This document shows, piece by piece, positions 34,561 to 42,193 of a DNA stretch of 46,284 bases. Every line of letters begins with the position of its first letter. The first letter of the stretch is position 1. Both the position numbers and the translations under genes were made by a program. This stretch comes from Fimbriimonadales bacterium. Lineage in GTDB: Bacteria; Armatimonadota; Fimbriimonadia; Fimbriimonadales; GBS-DC. The notes under the pieces were generated by a model. The model worked only from the letters and a program-made list of their open reading frames with translations. It was not told the DNA's origin and made no database searches. Location of the stretch: the NCBI GenBank assembly GCA_026003075.1, contig BPGO01000016.1, forward strand, positions 1 to 46,284, read 5' to 3'.

Positions 34561-35211
34561 TCAGAGTTCCGTGTTCCATGCTTGCCACATCTGGTCTAAG
34601 GTGATGTTTTTAACATGTAAATCGGCGAAGAGGCAGTTATAGCGATAGTTCGGGTCGGGCGGATAATCCTCGCGGAACAGCCCTTTACTGCCGTGCCACT
34701 TGCCTGTGCCGTCAAAAAGGAAGTTCGTCTGGGCAGGATACTGCATCCCGCCGACGCGAACGAAACGGAAAATAATCTCCGTGCGCATCAGGTAACTGGT
34801 GCCGTAGCGTTCATAGAGCGACGGGCGCGCAGGAAACGGCATCCCCGTAAAATCTTGCACCTCCATCCCCGTGTCTGAGGGGCACTTCCAGATTTCGCGA
34901 CTCTTCTGATAGGGTTGTAGCGTCTCGTGGAGCAATGGCATGTACGGTATCCACGCTTGCCACTGCGGATATTCCCACCAGATTTCAGGGGTGTATTTGT
35001 CGGTAGGGTCTACGGCGAACGGGTAGAGATCATCATAATCCATCGCGTACATCTCAATAGACATCCCAATCTGCCGAAGGTTCGAGATACAGGTATTTTG
35101 TCGCGCTTTGGCGCGGGCTTGGGCGAAGACAGGGAAAATCAGCGCCGCCAGCACGGCGATAATCGCAATCACAACGAGCAGTTCAACCAGCGTAAAACCA
35201 GACCGTTTCAT
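34561..35211 (-). CDS. Type IV pilin-like / type II secretion pseudopilin
   Basis: 216 residues. The class III signal [32 protein letters not shown] has the Gly-Phe cleavage site at about residue 5, the Glu at +5 and a hydrophobic helix. A conserved [26 protein letters not shown] follows, then a C-terminal globular domain ending with FADLHVKNI, a variant of the usual DGHV end motif. Such proteins form pilus or secretion pseudopilus fibres, or surface protein lattices, and are abundant in Armatimonadota and Planctomycetota. Start: ATG 35211 with AGGGG and a -10 box 19 bases before it; the frame runs 57 codons further without signals. Confidence 0.85.
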   Translation of the reverse strand: MKRSGFTLVELLVVIAIIAVLAALIFPVFAQARAKARQNTCISNLRQIGMSIEMYAMDYDDLYPFAVDPTDKYTPEIWWEYPQWQAWIPYMPLLHETLQPYQKSREIWKCPSDTGMEVQDFTGMPFPARPSLYERYGTSYLMRTEIIFRFVRVGGMQYPAQTNFLFDGTGKWHGSKGLFREDYPPDPNYRYNCLFADLHVKNITLDQMWQAWNTEL

Positions 35212-35230
35212 CAGATAACCCCTGCTTGTA

Positions 35231-35238
35231 ATTGTACC
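35231..35238 (-). promoter_or_regulatory. Extended -10 box (GGTACAAT on the minus strand)
   Basis: It lies 19 bases before the pilin start and leaves room for the AGGGG ribosome binding site. Confidence 0.5.
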
Positions 35239-35261
35239 CGTTCGTTCAGAAGATCGGGCAT

Positions 35262-35269
35262 GGTAAACT
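35262..35269 (+). promoter_or_regulatory. Extended -10 box (GGTAAACT), leaderless start predicted
   Basis: It ends six bases before GTG 35276, the proposed lipB start, with no RBS in between. Confidence 0.4.
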
Positions 35270-35275
35270 CTTTCC

Positions 35276-36070
35276 GTGAATCGCCTACGCTCTGATGTTT
35301 CTGGGGTTCGCCGTGTGCGGGCAAGCGCGGACACCCCTACAGACTCTTCGACGCAAGGGAATCGAATCGGGGGCAACCGCAAACCAGCCCAGTGGATCGA
35401 TCTGGGCGTTATCCGCTACGAACCCGCTTTACAGATTCAACGCAAACTCCACGCGCAGCGAGTCGCAGGCGAAATTCCCGACACTTTGCTCCTGTTAGAA
35501 CACCCTCCTGTGATCACGCTCGGCAAGGCGTTTCACCCCGAACACCTTCGCTACGCGCAGGAGTTTTACGCGCAGCAAGGCATCGAACTGTACCCCACCG
35601 ACCGCGGCGGCGATGTGACCTGCCATAACCCCGGTCAACTCGTCGGCTACCCGATTTTCGATGTGTCGCAGCATGGGCGCGACCTGCATAAGTTCCTACG
35701 CGATTTGGAAACAGTGCTGATACGCGCCCTGACCGCGTTCGGAATCAAGGCGCATCGTGAGGCAGGCTACACAGGTGTGTGGGTCGGCAACGCGAAAATC
35801 GCTGCGATAGGCATCAAGGTTACCAAGTGGGTTAGCATGCACGGCTTCGCGCTGAATGTGAACAACGACCTGCGCCTGTTTCAGACCATCGTACCCTGCG
35901 GCATTGCCGACCGCCCTGTGACTTCCCTCCAACAGATACTGGGACACAAGGTTCCGATGGAGACCGTCAGGCAAAGCGTTCTCAACGCGTTTGAAGCGGT
36001 GTTCGGATTGCGGTTCGCCATTCGGTATAATCCCGAAGACACGGAGGTTAACCGATGCGAACATACCTGA
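35276..36070 (+). CDS. lipB: Octanoyltransferase LipB
   Basis: 264 residues. The enzyme moves octanoate from acyl carrier protein to lipoyl domains in the cytoplasm. Visible: [33 protein letters not shown] with the RGG and H-PGQ motifs, [30 protein letters not shown] with the catalytic Lys, and IVPCGI with the catalytic Cys. The first 40 residues are extra compared with typical LipB and may not be translated; no ATG lies between them and the core, and the -10 box fits GTG 35276. It overlaps the start of the beta-barrel gene by 16 bases. Confidence 0.92.
   Translation: MNRLRSDVSGVRRVRASADTPTDSSTQGNRIGGNRKPAQWIDLGVIRYEPALQIQRKLHAQRVAGEIPDTLLLLEHPPVITLGKAFHPEHLRYAQEFYAQQGIELYPTDRGGDVTCHNPGQLVGYPIFDVSQHGRDLHKFLRDLETVLIRALTAFGIKAHREAGYTGVWVGNAKIAAIGIKVTKWVSMHGFALNVNNDLRLFQTIVPCGIADRPVTSLQQILGHKVPMETVRQSVLNAFEAVFGLRFAIRYNPEDTEVNRCEHT
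36024..36031 (+). promoter_or_regulatory. Extended -10 box (GGTATAAT)
   Basis: It sits inside the 3' end of lipB, 23 bases before ATG 36055, which has its own GGAGG. The downstream gene therefore probably has a separate promoter. Confidence 0.5.
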
Positions 36071-36714
36071 TTCTTGGAGCGTTGTTGACGAGTGTGGCGT
36101 TATCAGCGGCACAGGTGGAGCCGCGCGGAGAGAACCCTGCTATTCGAGTAAACACCCTGTTCGGTTCTACGGGACTCATCACGGTTCCTACTTCTACGAC
36201 GACCCGTTTTGACCGCTTCCAGCTTGGCGTAGCGTTGGGACAGAATGTCCGTACCGTGTCGCTGAACTGGGGCGTCTTCGAGAGTGTTGAGGTGGGCGCG
36301 GTGGTGGTGGATCTCAACAACCTGGACAATAAGGTAATTGCCACAGGGAAAGTGACCATCACCCCGCAGAACTTCGAATGGTTGGAACTGGGCTTCGGAA
36401 CCATCGACCCGTTCGATGCCATTGACAAAACCTTCTACGGTATAGCCAGTGTGAATGTGCGTGTCCCCGCGCAAGCGCCAGAGCAGGTCGTTGGCTTACG
36501 CTTGCATTTGGGCTACGGCACAGGCATCTATCGCGATAAAGTCATCGGCGGGGGCGAGGTGTTCTTGAACAACCAGTTCTCGGTCGTGGGCGAATACAAC
36601 GGCGTGGATTCGAATTTTGCCCTGCGCTATGTCTACGACAACAACCTGCGCCTTCAGCTGGGCATACAGGCAAAGGTCATCTACTTCAGCACCACTTATG
36701 GACTGAGCTTTTAG
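36055..36714 (+). CDS. Putative outer membrane beta-barrel protein
   Basis: 219 residues. A signal peptide ([17 protein letters not shown]) precedes alternating hydrophobic strands ending in an aromatic residue (IYFSTTYGLSF), typical of barrels inserted in the outer membrane. FGSTGLITVPTSTTT recalls YjbH-type proteins linked to polysaccharide export, though this one is much shorter. RBS GGAGG before ATG 36055. A CRISPR-like repeat begins 10 bases after the stop. Confidence 0.7.
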   Translation: MRTYLILGALLTSVALSAAQVEPRGENPAIRVNTLFGSTGLITVPTSTTTRFDRFQLGVALGQNVRTVSLNWGVFESVEVGAVVVDLNNLDNKVIATGKVTITPQNFEWLELGFGTIDPFDAIDKTFYGIASVNVRVPAQAPEQVVGLRLHLGYGTGIYRDKVIGGGEVFLNNQFSVVGEYNGVDSNFALRYVYDNNLRLQLGIQAKVIYFSTTYGLSF

Positions 36715-36723
36715 AGACCTGGG

Positions 36724-36754
36724 GTTTCCGCCCTTCGGGCAGATGAATTGAAAC
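36724..36754 (+). repeat. Solitary CRISPR-repeat-like element
   Basis: A 31-base element starts GTTTCCGCCC, has the small hairpin GCCC-TTC-GGGC (36730-36740) and ends in GATGAATTGAAAC, whose ATTGAAAC matches the 5' handle of many type I and III repeats. No second copy follows within the window and no cas gene is present. The next 34 bases could be a single spacer-like segment before the hairpin at 36789. Confidence 0.55.
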
Positions 36755-36788
36755 AAACAACGGCGCAGGATTCTCGAACGCCGAGTCG

Positions 36789-36832
36789 AAAAACCTCCTT
36801 GTGCGAAGCGGCATACTCACAAGGAGGTTTTT
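36789..36832 (+). terminator. 15-bp hairpin with T-run, covering the acylase RBS
   Basis: AAAAACCTCCTTGTG (36789-36803) is the exact reverse complement of 36818-36832, with a 14-base loop. The right arm contains AAGGAGG (36821-36827), the RBS of the gene starting at 36834, and continues into six T. It can end incoming transcription and also hide the RBS; its left arm carries CCTCCTT, the same as the 16S anti-Shine-Dalgarno. Confidence 0.7.
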
Positions 36833-36833
36833 T

Positions 36834-39158
36834 ATGATGATACGGACAGGACTGGCGTTGTTATTAGGCGCGAGTATCGTCTACGCGAGTTGGGCGCAGC
36901 ATCCTCCCGTTGAACTGAAGGTGCGCGATGACGCCGTGCGCATCACACGCGACCGCTACGGCGTGCCCACCGTGCAGGCAAGCACGCAGTACGGCTTGTT
37001 GTACGGCAACGGCTACGCGATTGCGCAAGACCGTCTCTGGCAGATGGAGCTGTACCGTCGTCAGGCGCGGGGCGAGATGGCAGAAGTGATGGGCAGTCGC
37101 GCTTTGGAGCAAGATCGTGCGGCGCGCACCGAAGGCTACACCGAAGCCGAACTGCAGGCCCAAATTGACCGCCTGCCTTCCGAGCTCAAAGAAGCGTTGG
37201 ACGCTTTCACGGCAGGCATTAACGCATGGATGCAGGAGGCGCAGCGCACCGGCAAATTGCCCAAACAGTACGCCGAGAACGGAATAGAACCGCGCCCGTG
37301 GCGCCCGACGGATACCGTCGCGATTGCCGTGATGATGCTGCGACGGTTTGGCGGCGTGATGTCGGCGGGCGACCTGCGCAACTACGCCTTCTACCAACTG
37401 CTCAAAGCCCGCAATAACGACCTCGCCGCAACCTGGGCGAACGACCTGCTCTGGGTTCAAGACCCCACCTCCCCCACGACAGTCCCCCCAGAAGAGGACC
37501 AACGCAAGGCGCATCGCCGCGACCCGCGCCAGACCTTAGAACAGATGCGCAAGCATCTCGAACTGCTCCCCGACATCGGCTTGAATGTGTTGCTGCCCGC
37601 GCTACGCATCGCGACGGGCGAAGCGCAAATCGAATTCGCACGCGCGCATGGGCTATACACACAATTCGGCAGCTATGCGATTCTAATTAGTCCCCAAAAA
37701 TCGGCGACGGGCATGCCGATGCTGGTAGGCGCGCCGCAGATGGGCTTTAGCCTGCCCCATATCGCCGCCGAAATCCACCTCAACGGCGCAGGTATCAACG
37801 CACGCGGCATGACCTTCCCTGGCACGCCCGGCGTGCTAATTGGAACGAACGAACATCTTGCATGGACTTTCACCTCAGGTGTGGCGGACTTTGTAGACGC
37901 CTTTATCCTGAAACTCGACCCGCAAAATCCAGAACGCTACTGGTACAAGGGCACATGGCGCAATTTAGAAAAGCGCACGGAGACCATTCGCGTCAAGGGC
38001 GGCGACCCTGTGGAGCTGACGGTTTACCGCAGTGTGTACGGACCCGTGGTGGCGATGGACCCGCGCAACGCCGTCGCGGTGTCTATCAAACTCAGCTACT
38101 GGAACAACGAGCTGGAGGCGTTCCAAGCCTACTACGGTTTCCTGACAGCGCGTTCGGTAGAAGATTTCGAGCGGGCGGCGGCGCATATTCCTGCCTCATT
38201 CAATGCCTTCTGCGCCACGCGCACGGGCGATATCGCCTACTTTTACTGTGGACGTCCGCCCATCCGCGCCGATGGCGTTGACCCACGCCTGCCCGTGCCG
38301 GGCACCGGCGAGTACGACTGGAAAGGCATTATGCCCTTTTCCGAGATGCCGCGTGTGGTGAACCCCAAACAGGGCTACATCGCCAACTGGAACAACAAGC
38401 CCGCGGTGTGGTGGGAGAACGCGGATACGCCCGTGTGGGGCATGATTTTCCGCGTCTATCGGCTGAACGAGCTGATCCGCAGCAAGCCCCGCCTCACCGT
38501 GGACGACCTGAAAGCCTACATCCGCGATATTGCGGAATATGATGAGGATGCAGGGCGGCTGTTGCCCATTATGCTGCGTGTCGTGAAGCGCAACGAGAAA
38601 GCGTTCACCGACGAAATGCGCGCTGCTGTGCGCCTCCTGGAAGCATGGGACTGCCACGAGCGCGAAGGCAGTGCAGCGAAAGCGCTCTGGGATGCATGGC
38701 TGGACGCGGTGCGCACTCGCGTGTTCGCGGATGACCTCGGCAACTTTTTCCAGCCGAGCCTGTTCCGACTGGCAATTCAACCCAGCTATATCGGCTATGC
38801 GCTCTTGGGCAAGCAGGCGCCAGTGCCACGACTGTATGACTACTTCAACGGCAAAAAGCCCGAAGAGGTGCTGACTATAGCGTTGGCGGATGCCCTCACA
38901 CAGCTCAAGCGGCAGTACGGCGGCAGCATGAACCTCTGGCGCTACAGCGCGCCGCGCATGGGCTGGGGCGATGCGTTGCCCGGAGTGCCCTACACCGACC
39001 GCGGCTCGTACATTCAAATCATCCAGTTCGGCGAGCAGTTCTTCGGCGAGACCGTACTACCGCCCGGACAGAGCGAAGACCCCAACTCGCCTCACTATGC
39101 CGACCAGCGCGACTTGGCGAGCTGGTGGTTCTTCAAACCGATACGGCTGCGCGATTAG
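36834..39158 (+). CDS. Penicillin acylase-family (S45) amidohydrolase
   Basis: 774 residues. A signal peptide (LALLLGASIVYASWAQ) shows export, and the chain has the Ntn-hydrolase layout: an alpha region with VRITRDRYGVPTVQAS and GYAIAQDRLWQMEL, a linker, then QFG-Ser280-YAILISPQKSATGMPMLVG, where autocleavage would free Ser280 as the catalytic N-terminus of the beta chain. The usual SNNW form is SYAI here. Downstream FPGTPGVLIGTNEHLAWTFTSG and GYIANWNNKP are conserved. Members deacylate beta-lactams, homoserine lactones or peptides; the substrate is unknown. Start: ATG 36834 or 36837 after AAGGAGG; expression may depend on the hairpin at 36789. Confidence 0.88.
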   Translation: MMIRTGLALLLGASIVYASWAQHPPVELKVRDDAVRITRDRYGVPTVQASTQYGLLYGNGYAIAQDRLWQMELYRRQARGEMAEVMGSRALEQDRAARTEGYTEAELQAQIDRLPSELKEALDAFTAGINAWMQEAQRTGKLPKQYAENGIEPRPWRPTDTVAIAVMMLRRFGGVMSAGDLRNYAFYQLLKARNNDLAATWANDLLWVQDPTSPTTVPPEEDQRKAHRRDPRQTLEQMRKHLELLPDIGLNVLLPALRIATGEAQIEFARAHGLYTQFGSYAILISPQKSATGMPMLVGAPQMGFSLPHIAAEIHLNGAGINARGMTFPGTPGVLIGTNEHLAWTFTSGVADFVDAFILKLDPQNPERYWYKGTWRNLEKRTETIRVKGGDPVELTVYRSVYGPVVAMDPRNAVAVSIKLSYWNNELEAFQAYYGFLTARSVEDFERAAAHIPASFNAFCATRTGDIAYFYCGRPPIRADGVDPRLPVPGTGEYDWKGIMPFSEMPRVVNPKQGYIANWNNKPAVWWENADTPVWGMIFRVYRLNELIRSKPRLTVDDLKAYIRDIAEYDEDAGRLLPIMLRVVKRNEKAFTDEMRAAVRLLEAWDCHEREGSAAKALWDAWLDAVRTRVFADDLGNFFQPSLFRLAIQPSYIGYALLGKQAPVPRLYDYFNGKKPEEVLTIALADALTQLKRQYGGSMNLWRYSAPRMGWGDALPGVPYTDRGSYIQIIQFGEQFFGETVLPPGQSEDPNSPHYADQRDLASWWFFKPIRLRD

Positions 39159-39247
39159 GCAGCTCCAGAGGGTGGATGAGACACGCTTCCGCAGAAGAGT
39201 GTGTGCTTGCTCTCCGCCCTCTCCCCACCGGACGCGCCGCCGCGTCA

Positions 39248-39255
39248 GGTACAAT
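39248..39255 (+). promoter_or_regulatory. Extended -10 box (GGTACAAT), leaderless start predicted
   Basis: It ends eight bases before ATG 39264 and no RBS is visible between them. It excludes the upstream in-frame start at 39201. Confidence 0.5.
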
Positions 39256-39263
39256 CCCTGTGT

Positions 39264-39710
39264 ATGTGGACACGCTCGCATTCAGGCAAGGTACATTGGG
39301 TCTTTGTCTTGTTCATTGCGCTGGTCGCGGTGTTTTTGGTCATGGCGTTGGCGCCTGTCGTGGGCAACCTGCGCCAGCCACCCTATGTGGTCAAGGCGAT
39401 GCAGTTTATGGAGCATATCCGCCTCAATCAGTTCGAGGAAGCCAAAAAACTCCTTGATAGTGAGTCAGTCCCCAAGGAGAAACGCGACCCGAAGCAGGTG
39501 CTGGAGCAGCGCATGCCTATCTTAGGACCGATTGAGAAGGTTAGCCTTGTGGAGGTGGTTGAAAACCCCAGCGACTTGAAGCACCCCAAAGCCAGCGAAG
39601 GCGTGCGCGTAGACCTTCACATGCAGTGCTATCTGGCACAAGGCAGTGCATTTATCTATCTTGTCCCGAAAGGGGGCGATTGGGTCATCGTGGATTACAC
39701 GATTCAGTGA
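39264..39710 (+). CDS. Hypothetical membrane-anchored protein
   Basis: 148 residues with one N-terminal membrane helix (WVFVLFIALVAVFLVMALAPVV) and an exported domain of about 110 residues (FEEAKKLLDSESVPKEK, then VDLHMQCYLAQGSAFIYLVPKGGDWVIVDYTI). The fold looks like the small alpha+beta NTF2-like domains found in envelope proteins, but I cannot confirm this. A strong hairpin follows the stop. Confidence 0.6.
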   Translation: MWTRSHSGKVHWVFVLFIALVAVFLVMALAPVVGNLRQPPYVVKAMQFMEHIRLNQFEEAKKLLDSESVPKEKRDPKQVLEQRMPILGPIEKVSLVEVVENPSDLKHPKASEGVRVDLHMQCYLAQGSAFIYLVPKGGDWVIVDYTIQ

Positions 39711-39728
39711 GGTCGGCTCCTCAATTAG

Positions 39729-39760
39729 GGGAATTTGGGGTTAATTGCCCCCAAATTCCC
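39729..39760. terminator. 12-bp perfect hairpin, possible bidirectional terminator
   Basis: GGGAATTTGGGG (39729-39740) pairs fully with CCCCAAATTCCC (39749-39760) around an 8-base loop. There is no T-run on the plus strand, so factor-independent termination is uncertain. It separates the genes at 39264 and 39873. Confidence 0.5.
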
Positions 39761-39794
39761 AGAAATTCTTGCAGGATTCGCAGAATGCAGAGAG

Positions 39795-39800
39795 TATACT
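39795..39800 (+). promoter_or_regulatory. -10 box (TATACT)
   Basis: It lies 72 bases before ATG 39873. The context is AGTATACT rather than GGTATACT. The gene has a strong AAGGAGG site. Confidence 0.35.
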
Positions 39801-39872
39801 AAAGCAACCCCTGTTGGCATGACTCGCGAGGGTGAGCAAGAACGATAGTACAGAAGCGAAGGAGGCGGAGTC

Positions 39873-40583
39873 ATGCCAGAACGACGGCACAGCACGACTC
39901 AGATTGAGAGTGTGTTAAGGGAGTTGCGCGGCGTTTGCGGCGCACGGGTGATTGCGGATGACAGTGGTCTCATTCAGGAGATCCACCTGTTGGTGGAAGC
40001 CGACCGAAATCCCAAGCAAGCCGTGCGCGATGTCGAGTCGGCGCTTTTAGCACACTTTGGAATCCACATCGACCACCGCAAAGTGAGTGTGGCTCAAAAA
40101 GGGAACAGTTCAAGGCTCCACGATCCTCTACGCTTGCGCTGGCAGGATGTGCAAGTTGCCCACGAAGGAACGCGCGCTGTGGTGACGGTTCTACTGGAGC
40201 GTGGAGGCACGGTGTATCGCGGTGTCGCGTCGGGCGTGCGCTCCAGCACGCAAATCCTACGCTTAGTGGCGTCGGCAACGCTGCGGGCGGTTGAAGCGGC
40301 ATACGGGCTGTGTGAGCGGTTCGGACTGGAAGATGTCACGACCTCAACCGTCGTGGGCGGCTATCCCGTCGCCGTGGTGCTGGTAAGCGCGGTGCGCGAT
40401 CAGGGGGAAGACCTCCTGGTGGGCAGCGCACTGATTCGTCAAGACGCCCTACGCGCGGTGGGCGTGGCGACGCTGGACGCCGTTAATCGGCGCGTGTCCG
40501 CCTTCCCGTGCGACACAGACCTCCCCACGGAAGCGGTTGCGTCGTTGCCGCTTAGCGACGCGACGCCAACCAGCACGAAATAA
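39873..40583 (+). CDS. Conserved hypothetical protein
   Basis: 236 residues, soluble, no signal peptide. The N-terminal part (VCGARVIADDSGLIQEIHLLVEADRNPKQAVRDVESALLAHFGIHIDHRKVSVAQ) resembles a domain I have seen in Firmicutes and Actinobacteria hypotheticals, but it has no assigned function. The C-terminal part has two related alpha/beta halves (RLVASATLRAVEAAYG and RAVGVATLDAVNRRVSAF). RBS AAGGAGG before ATG 39873. It precedes the small peptide and HD-GYP genes in the same direction, which suggests a regulatory or signalling role. Confidence 0.65.
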   Translation: MPERRHSTTQIESVLRELRGVCGARVIADDSGLIQEIHLLVEADRNPKQAVRDVESALLAHFGIHIDHRKVSVAQKGNSSRLHDPLRLRWQDVQVAHEGTRAVVTVLLERGGTVYRGVASGVRSSTQILRLVASATLRAVEAAYGLCERFGLEDVTTSTVVGGYPVAVVLVSAVRDQGEDLLVGSALIRQDALRAVGVATLDAVNRRVSAFPCDTDLPTEAVASLPLSDATPTSTK

Positions 40584-40591
40584 AACGATTT

Positions 40592-40660
40592 GGAGCGCAT
40601 CGGCGATGCGTTCCAACGGGCAAGGCAAGCCGGAGCGGAGCGACCCCGTGAGGAGCGGCT
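40592..40660 (+). ncRNA. Possible structured leader (hairpin plus pseudoknot) before the small peptide gene
   Basis: A 10-bp hairpin (40592-40601 with 40605-40614, one G-T pair) is followed by two interleaved helices: ACGGG 40616-40620 with CCCGT 40645-40649, and AGCCG 40628-40632 with CGGCT 40656-40660, which form an H-type pseudoknot. It ends 15 bases before the RBS of the 43-residue peptide. No known riboswitch consensus was recognised. Confidence 0.35.
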
Positions 40661-40690
40661 GACCATTCTAAACAACAGGAGGGACAGTCG

Positions 40691-40822
40691 ATGAAACGGT
40701 GGCTCATTCTTATGGCGATGGTAGTCGCAATGATGTCGGTCGCCAGCGCAAAGCGGGTGTACTATCCGAACCGATGGGACGATCCCCTCGAGCGCCCGCA
40801 CCAAACGGTTCAGGTTCCGTAA
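40691..40822 (+). CDS. 43-residue secreted peptide
   Basis: MKRWLILMAMVVAMMSVASA is a textbook signal peptide with an ASA cleavage site, leaving a 23-residue mature peptide that starts KRVYYPNRWDDPLERPHQ. AGGAGGG stands about eight bases before ATG 40691, so translation is well supported despite the small size. It lies 59 bases upstream of a membrane HD-GYP gene in the same direction. It may be a secreted signal or a small structural peptide; no family is recognised. The reading frame is short but the RBS and signal peptide make chance unlikely. Confidence 0.6.
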   Translation: MKRWLILMAMVVAMMSVASAKRVYYPNRWDDPLERPHQTVQVP

Positions 40823-40881
40823 TCGGCGCCTGAATTGCGGATAAGGGTAGGTTGGCTTGCCTTGCCTCCCCTCGGTGATCA

Positions 40882-42192
40882 ATGACCAAGCGGAAGCGGT
40901 TCTGGATCTGGTTTTTCTGTCTCGCAAGCGTATCGGCGATGCTGCTCTTCTGGGCAGGGGTTCCTCTGCTGCAGCAGCATTCGTTGGGTGTCTTCGGCGG
41001 CATCGTCGCGCTGGCGCTTCTTGCCGAACTGCTCTTGATTCGTTCCCCCCTGCGCCCAGAGTATACGGATCGGGGGCTTTGGTTCAGCGTCAGTACACCG
41101 ATCGTCATCGCGACGATTCTCATCTATGGCTGGCAGTTTGGGGTCTGGCTGGACGCGACGATCTCGCTGATAGCAGGACTGGTCACAGCGCAGATCAAGA
41201 ACACCCACCCACGCTGGGCGCTCGTCAACACGGTTCAAAGCGTCCCCAGTGCGGGCGCGGTGGGGCTGACGGTCGTCGCGCTCCCAGGGGAACCGGTCAA
41301 CACGGTAGGGTTGTCCACGCTCCTTGCGCTCGTTTTTGCCCTGCTGGCTTACATGGCAGTAAACACCCTGTTAGTCAGCGTCACTATGTCGATTGTGGAG
41401 GGGGTGCGCGTGCCGTGGGTGCTGGGGCAAACAGCGTTGAGCTTGCCCCGTGATATTGCCTTGATGACTCCTATCTCCTACCTGATTACGGCTGCGCTTG
41501 CGACCTACGGTGCGGTGGGACTGGTCGGCGTGCTGGCGCCGTACCTGGCGTTGCGGCAGGCGTTCGTGATTGGTGCGCGGCAACAGGAACTCTACCATCA
41601 GACGATTCGCAGCCTTGGCTTTCTGGTGCAGCGGGCGCATCCGTACACCGGGGGGCATTTGCAGCGCGTTTCGCAGTGGGCGCGCCGCGTCGCCGAACGA
41701 CTGGGGTTGCCCCCCGAGCGATGCGAGCTGGTGTACGAAGCTGCACTCTTGCACGACTTGGGCAAAACCGTGCTGGACGAGCGGATTCTCAACAAGCCTG
41801 CGCGCCTCTCGCCAGAAGAGTGGCGGGAAATCAAGAAGCACCCCCAGCTGGGGGTGGAGATCCTGGGCGACACGCCGTTCCTTTCTACGATTCTGCCGTG
41901 GATTGCGATGCACCACGAGCGCCCCGATGGGACGGGCTATCCGTTCGGGCTAAAAGGCGAGCAGATTCCGCTGGAGGCGCGAATTATTGCCGTGGTCGAT
42001 GCCTTCGACGCGATGATTGGGGGCGAGGCGCCTAACCAAAAACGAGCGCATCGGCGTTCCATGACGCTTGAAGAGGCTCTGGCGGAGTTGGAACGCTGTG
42101 CGGGCACGCAGTTCGACGAGCAAGTGGTGCGCATTTTCAAGCAGGTTGTGCAGGAGTGGCAACAACAGCGAGCTGTAGGAGCGAGCGTGTGA
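40882..42192 (+). CDS. Membrane HD-GYP c-di-GMP phosphodiesterase
   Basis: 436 residues. Residues 1-230 hold about eight membrane helices of a sensor-like domain. The HD-GYP domain follows: HTGG-type start at HPYTGGHLQRVSQW (253-266), HD at 291-292, H320, HH at 344-345, DGTGYP (349-354) and D373. All metal ligands and the GYP loop are present, so it should degrade cyclic di-GMP at the inner membrane. The gene stops two bases before the next start, so the two are an operon. The upstream secreted peptide may feed the sensor domain, which is inference. Confidence 0.88.
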   Translation: MTKRKRFWIWFFCLASVSAMLLFWAGVPLLQQHSLGVFGGIVALALLAELLLIRSPLRPEYTDRGLWFSVSTPIVIATILIYGWQFGVWLDATISLIAGLVTAQIKNTHPRWALVNTVQSVPSAGAVGLTVVALPGEPVNTVGLSTLLALVFALLAYMAVNTLLVSVTMSIVEGVRVPWVLGQTALSLPRDIALMTPISYLITAALATYGAVGLVGVLAPYLALRQAFVIGARQQELYHQTIRSLGFLVQRAHPYTGGHLQRVSQWARRVAERLGLPPERCELVYEAALLHDLGKTVLDERILNKPARLSPEEWREIKKHPQLGVEILGDTPFLSTILPWIAMHHERPDGTGYPFGLKGEQIPLEARIIAVVDAFDAMIGGEAPNQKRAHRRSMTLEEALAELERCAGTQFDEQVVRIFKQVVQEWQQQRAVGASV

Positions 42193-42193
42193 G

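Noticed and set aside
36724..36832. CRISPR array
   Set aside because: Only one repeat-like unit is present, with no second copy and no cas gene in the window, so it is reported as a solitary repeat.
40592..40660. c-di-GMP riboswitch ahead of the HD-GYP operon
   Set aside because: The conserved sequence blocks of the GEMM-I and c-di-GMP-II classes, as I remember them, are absent; only a possible pseudoknot remains.
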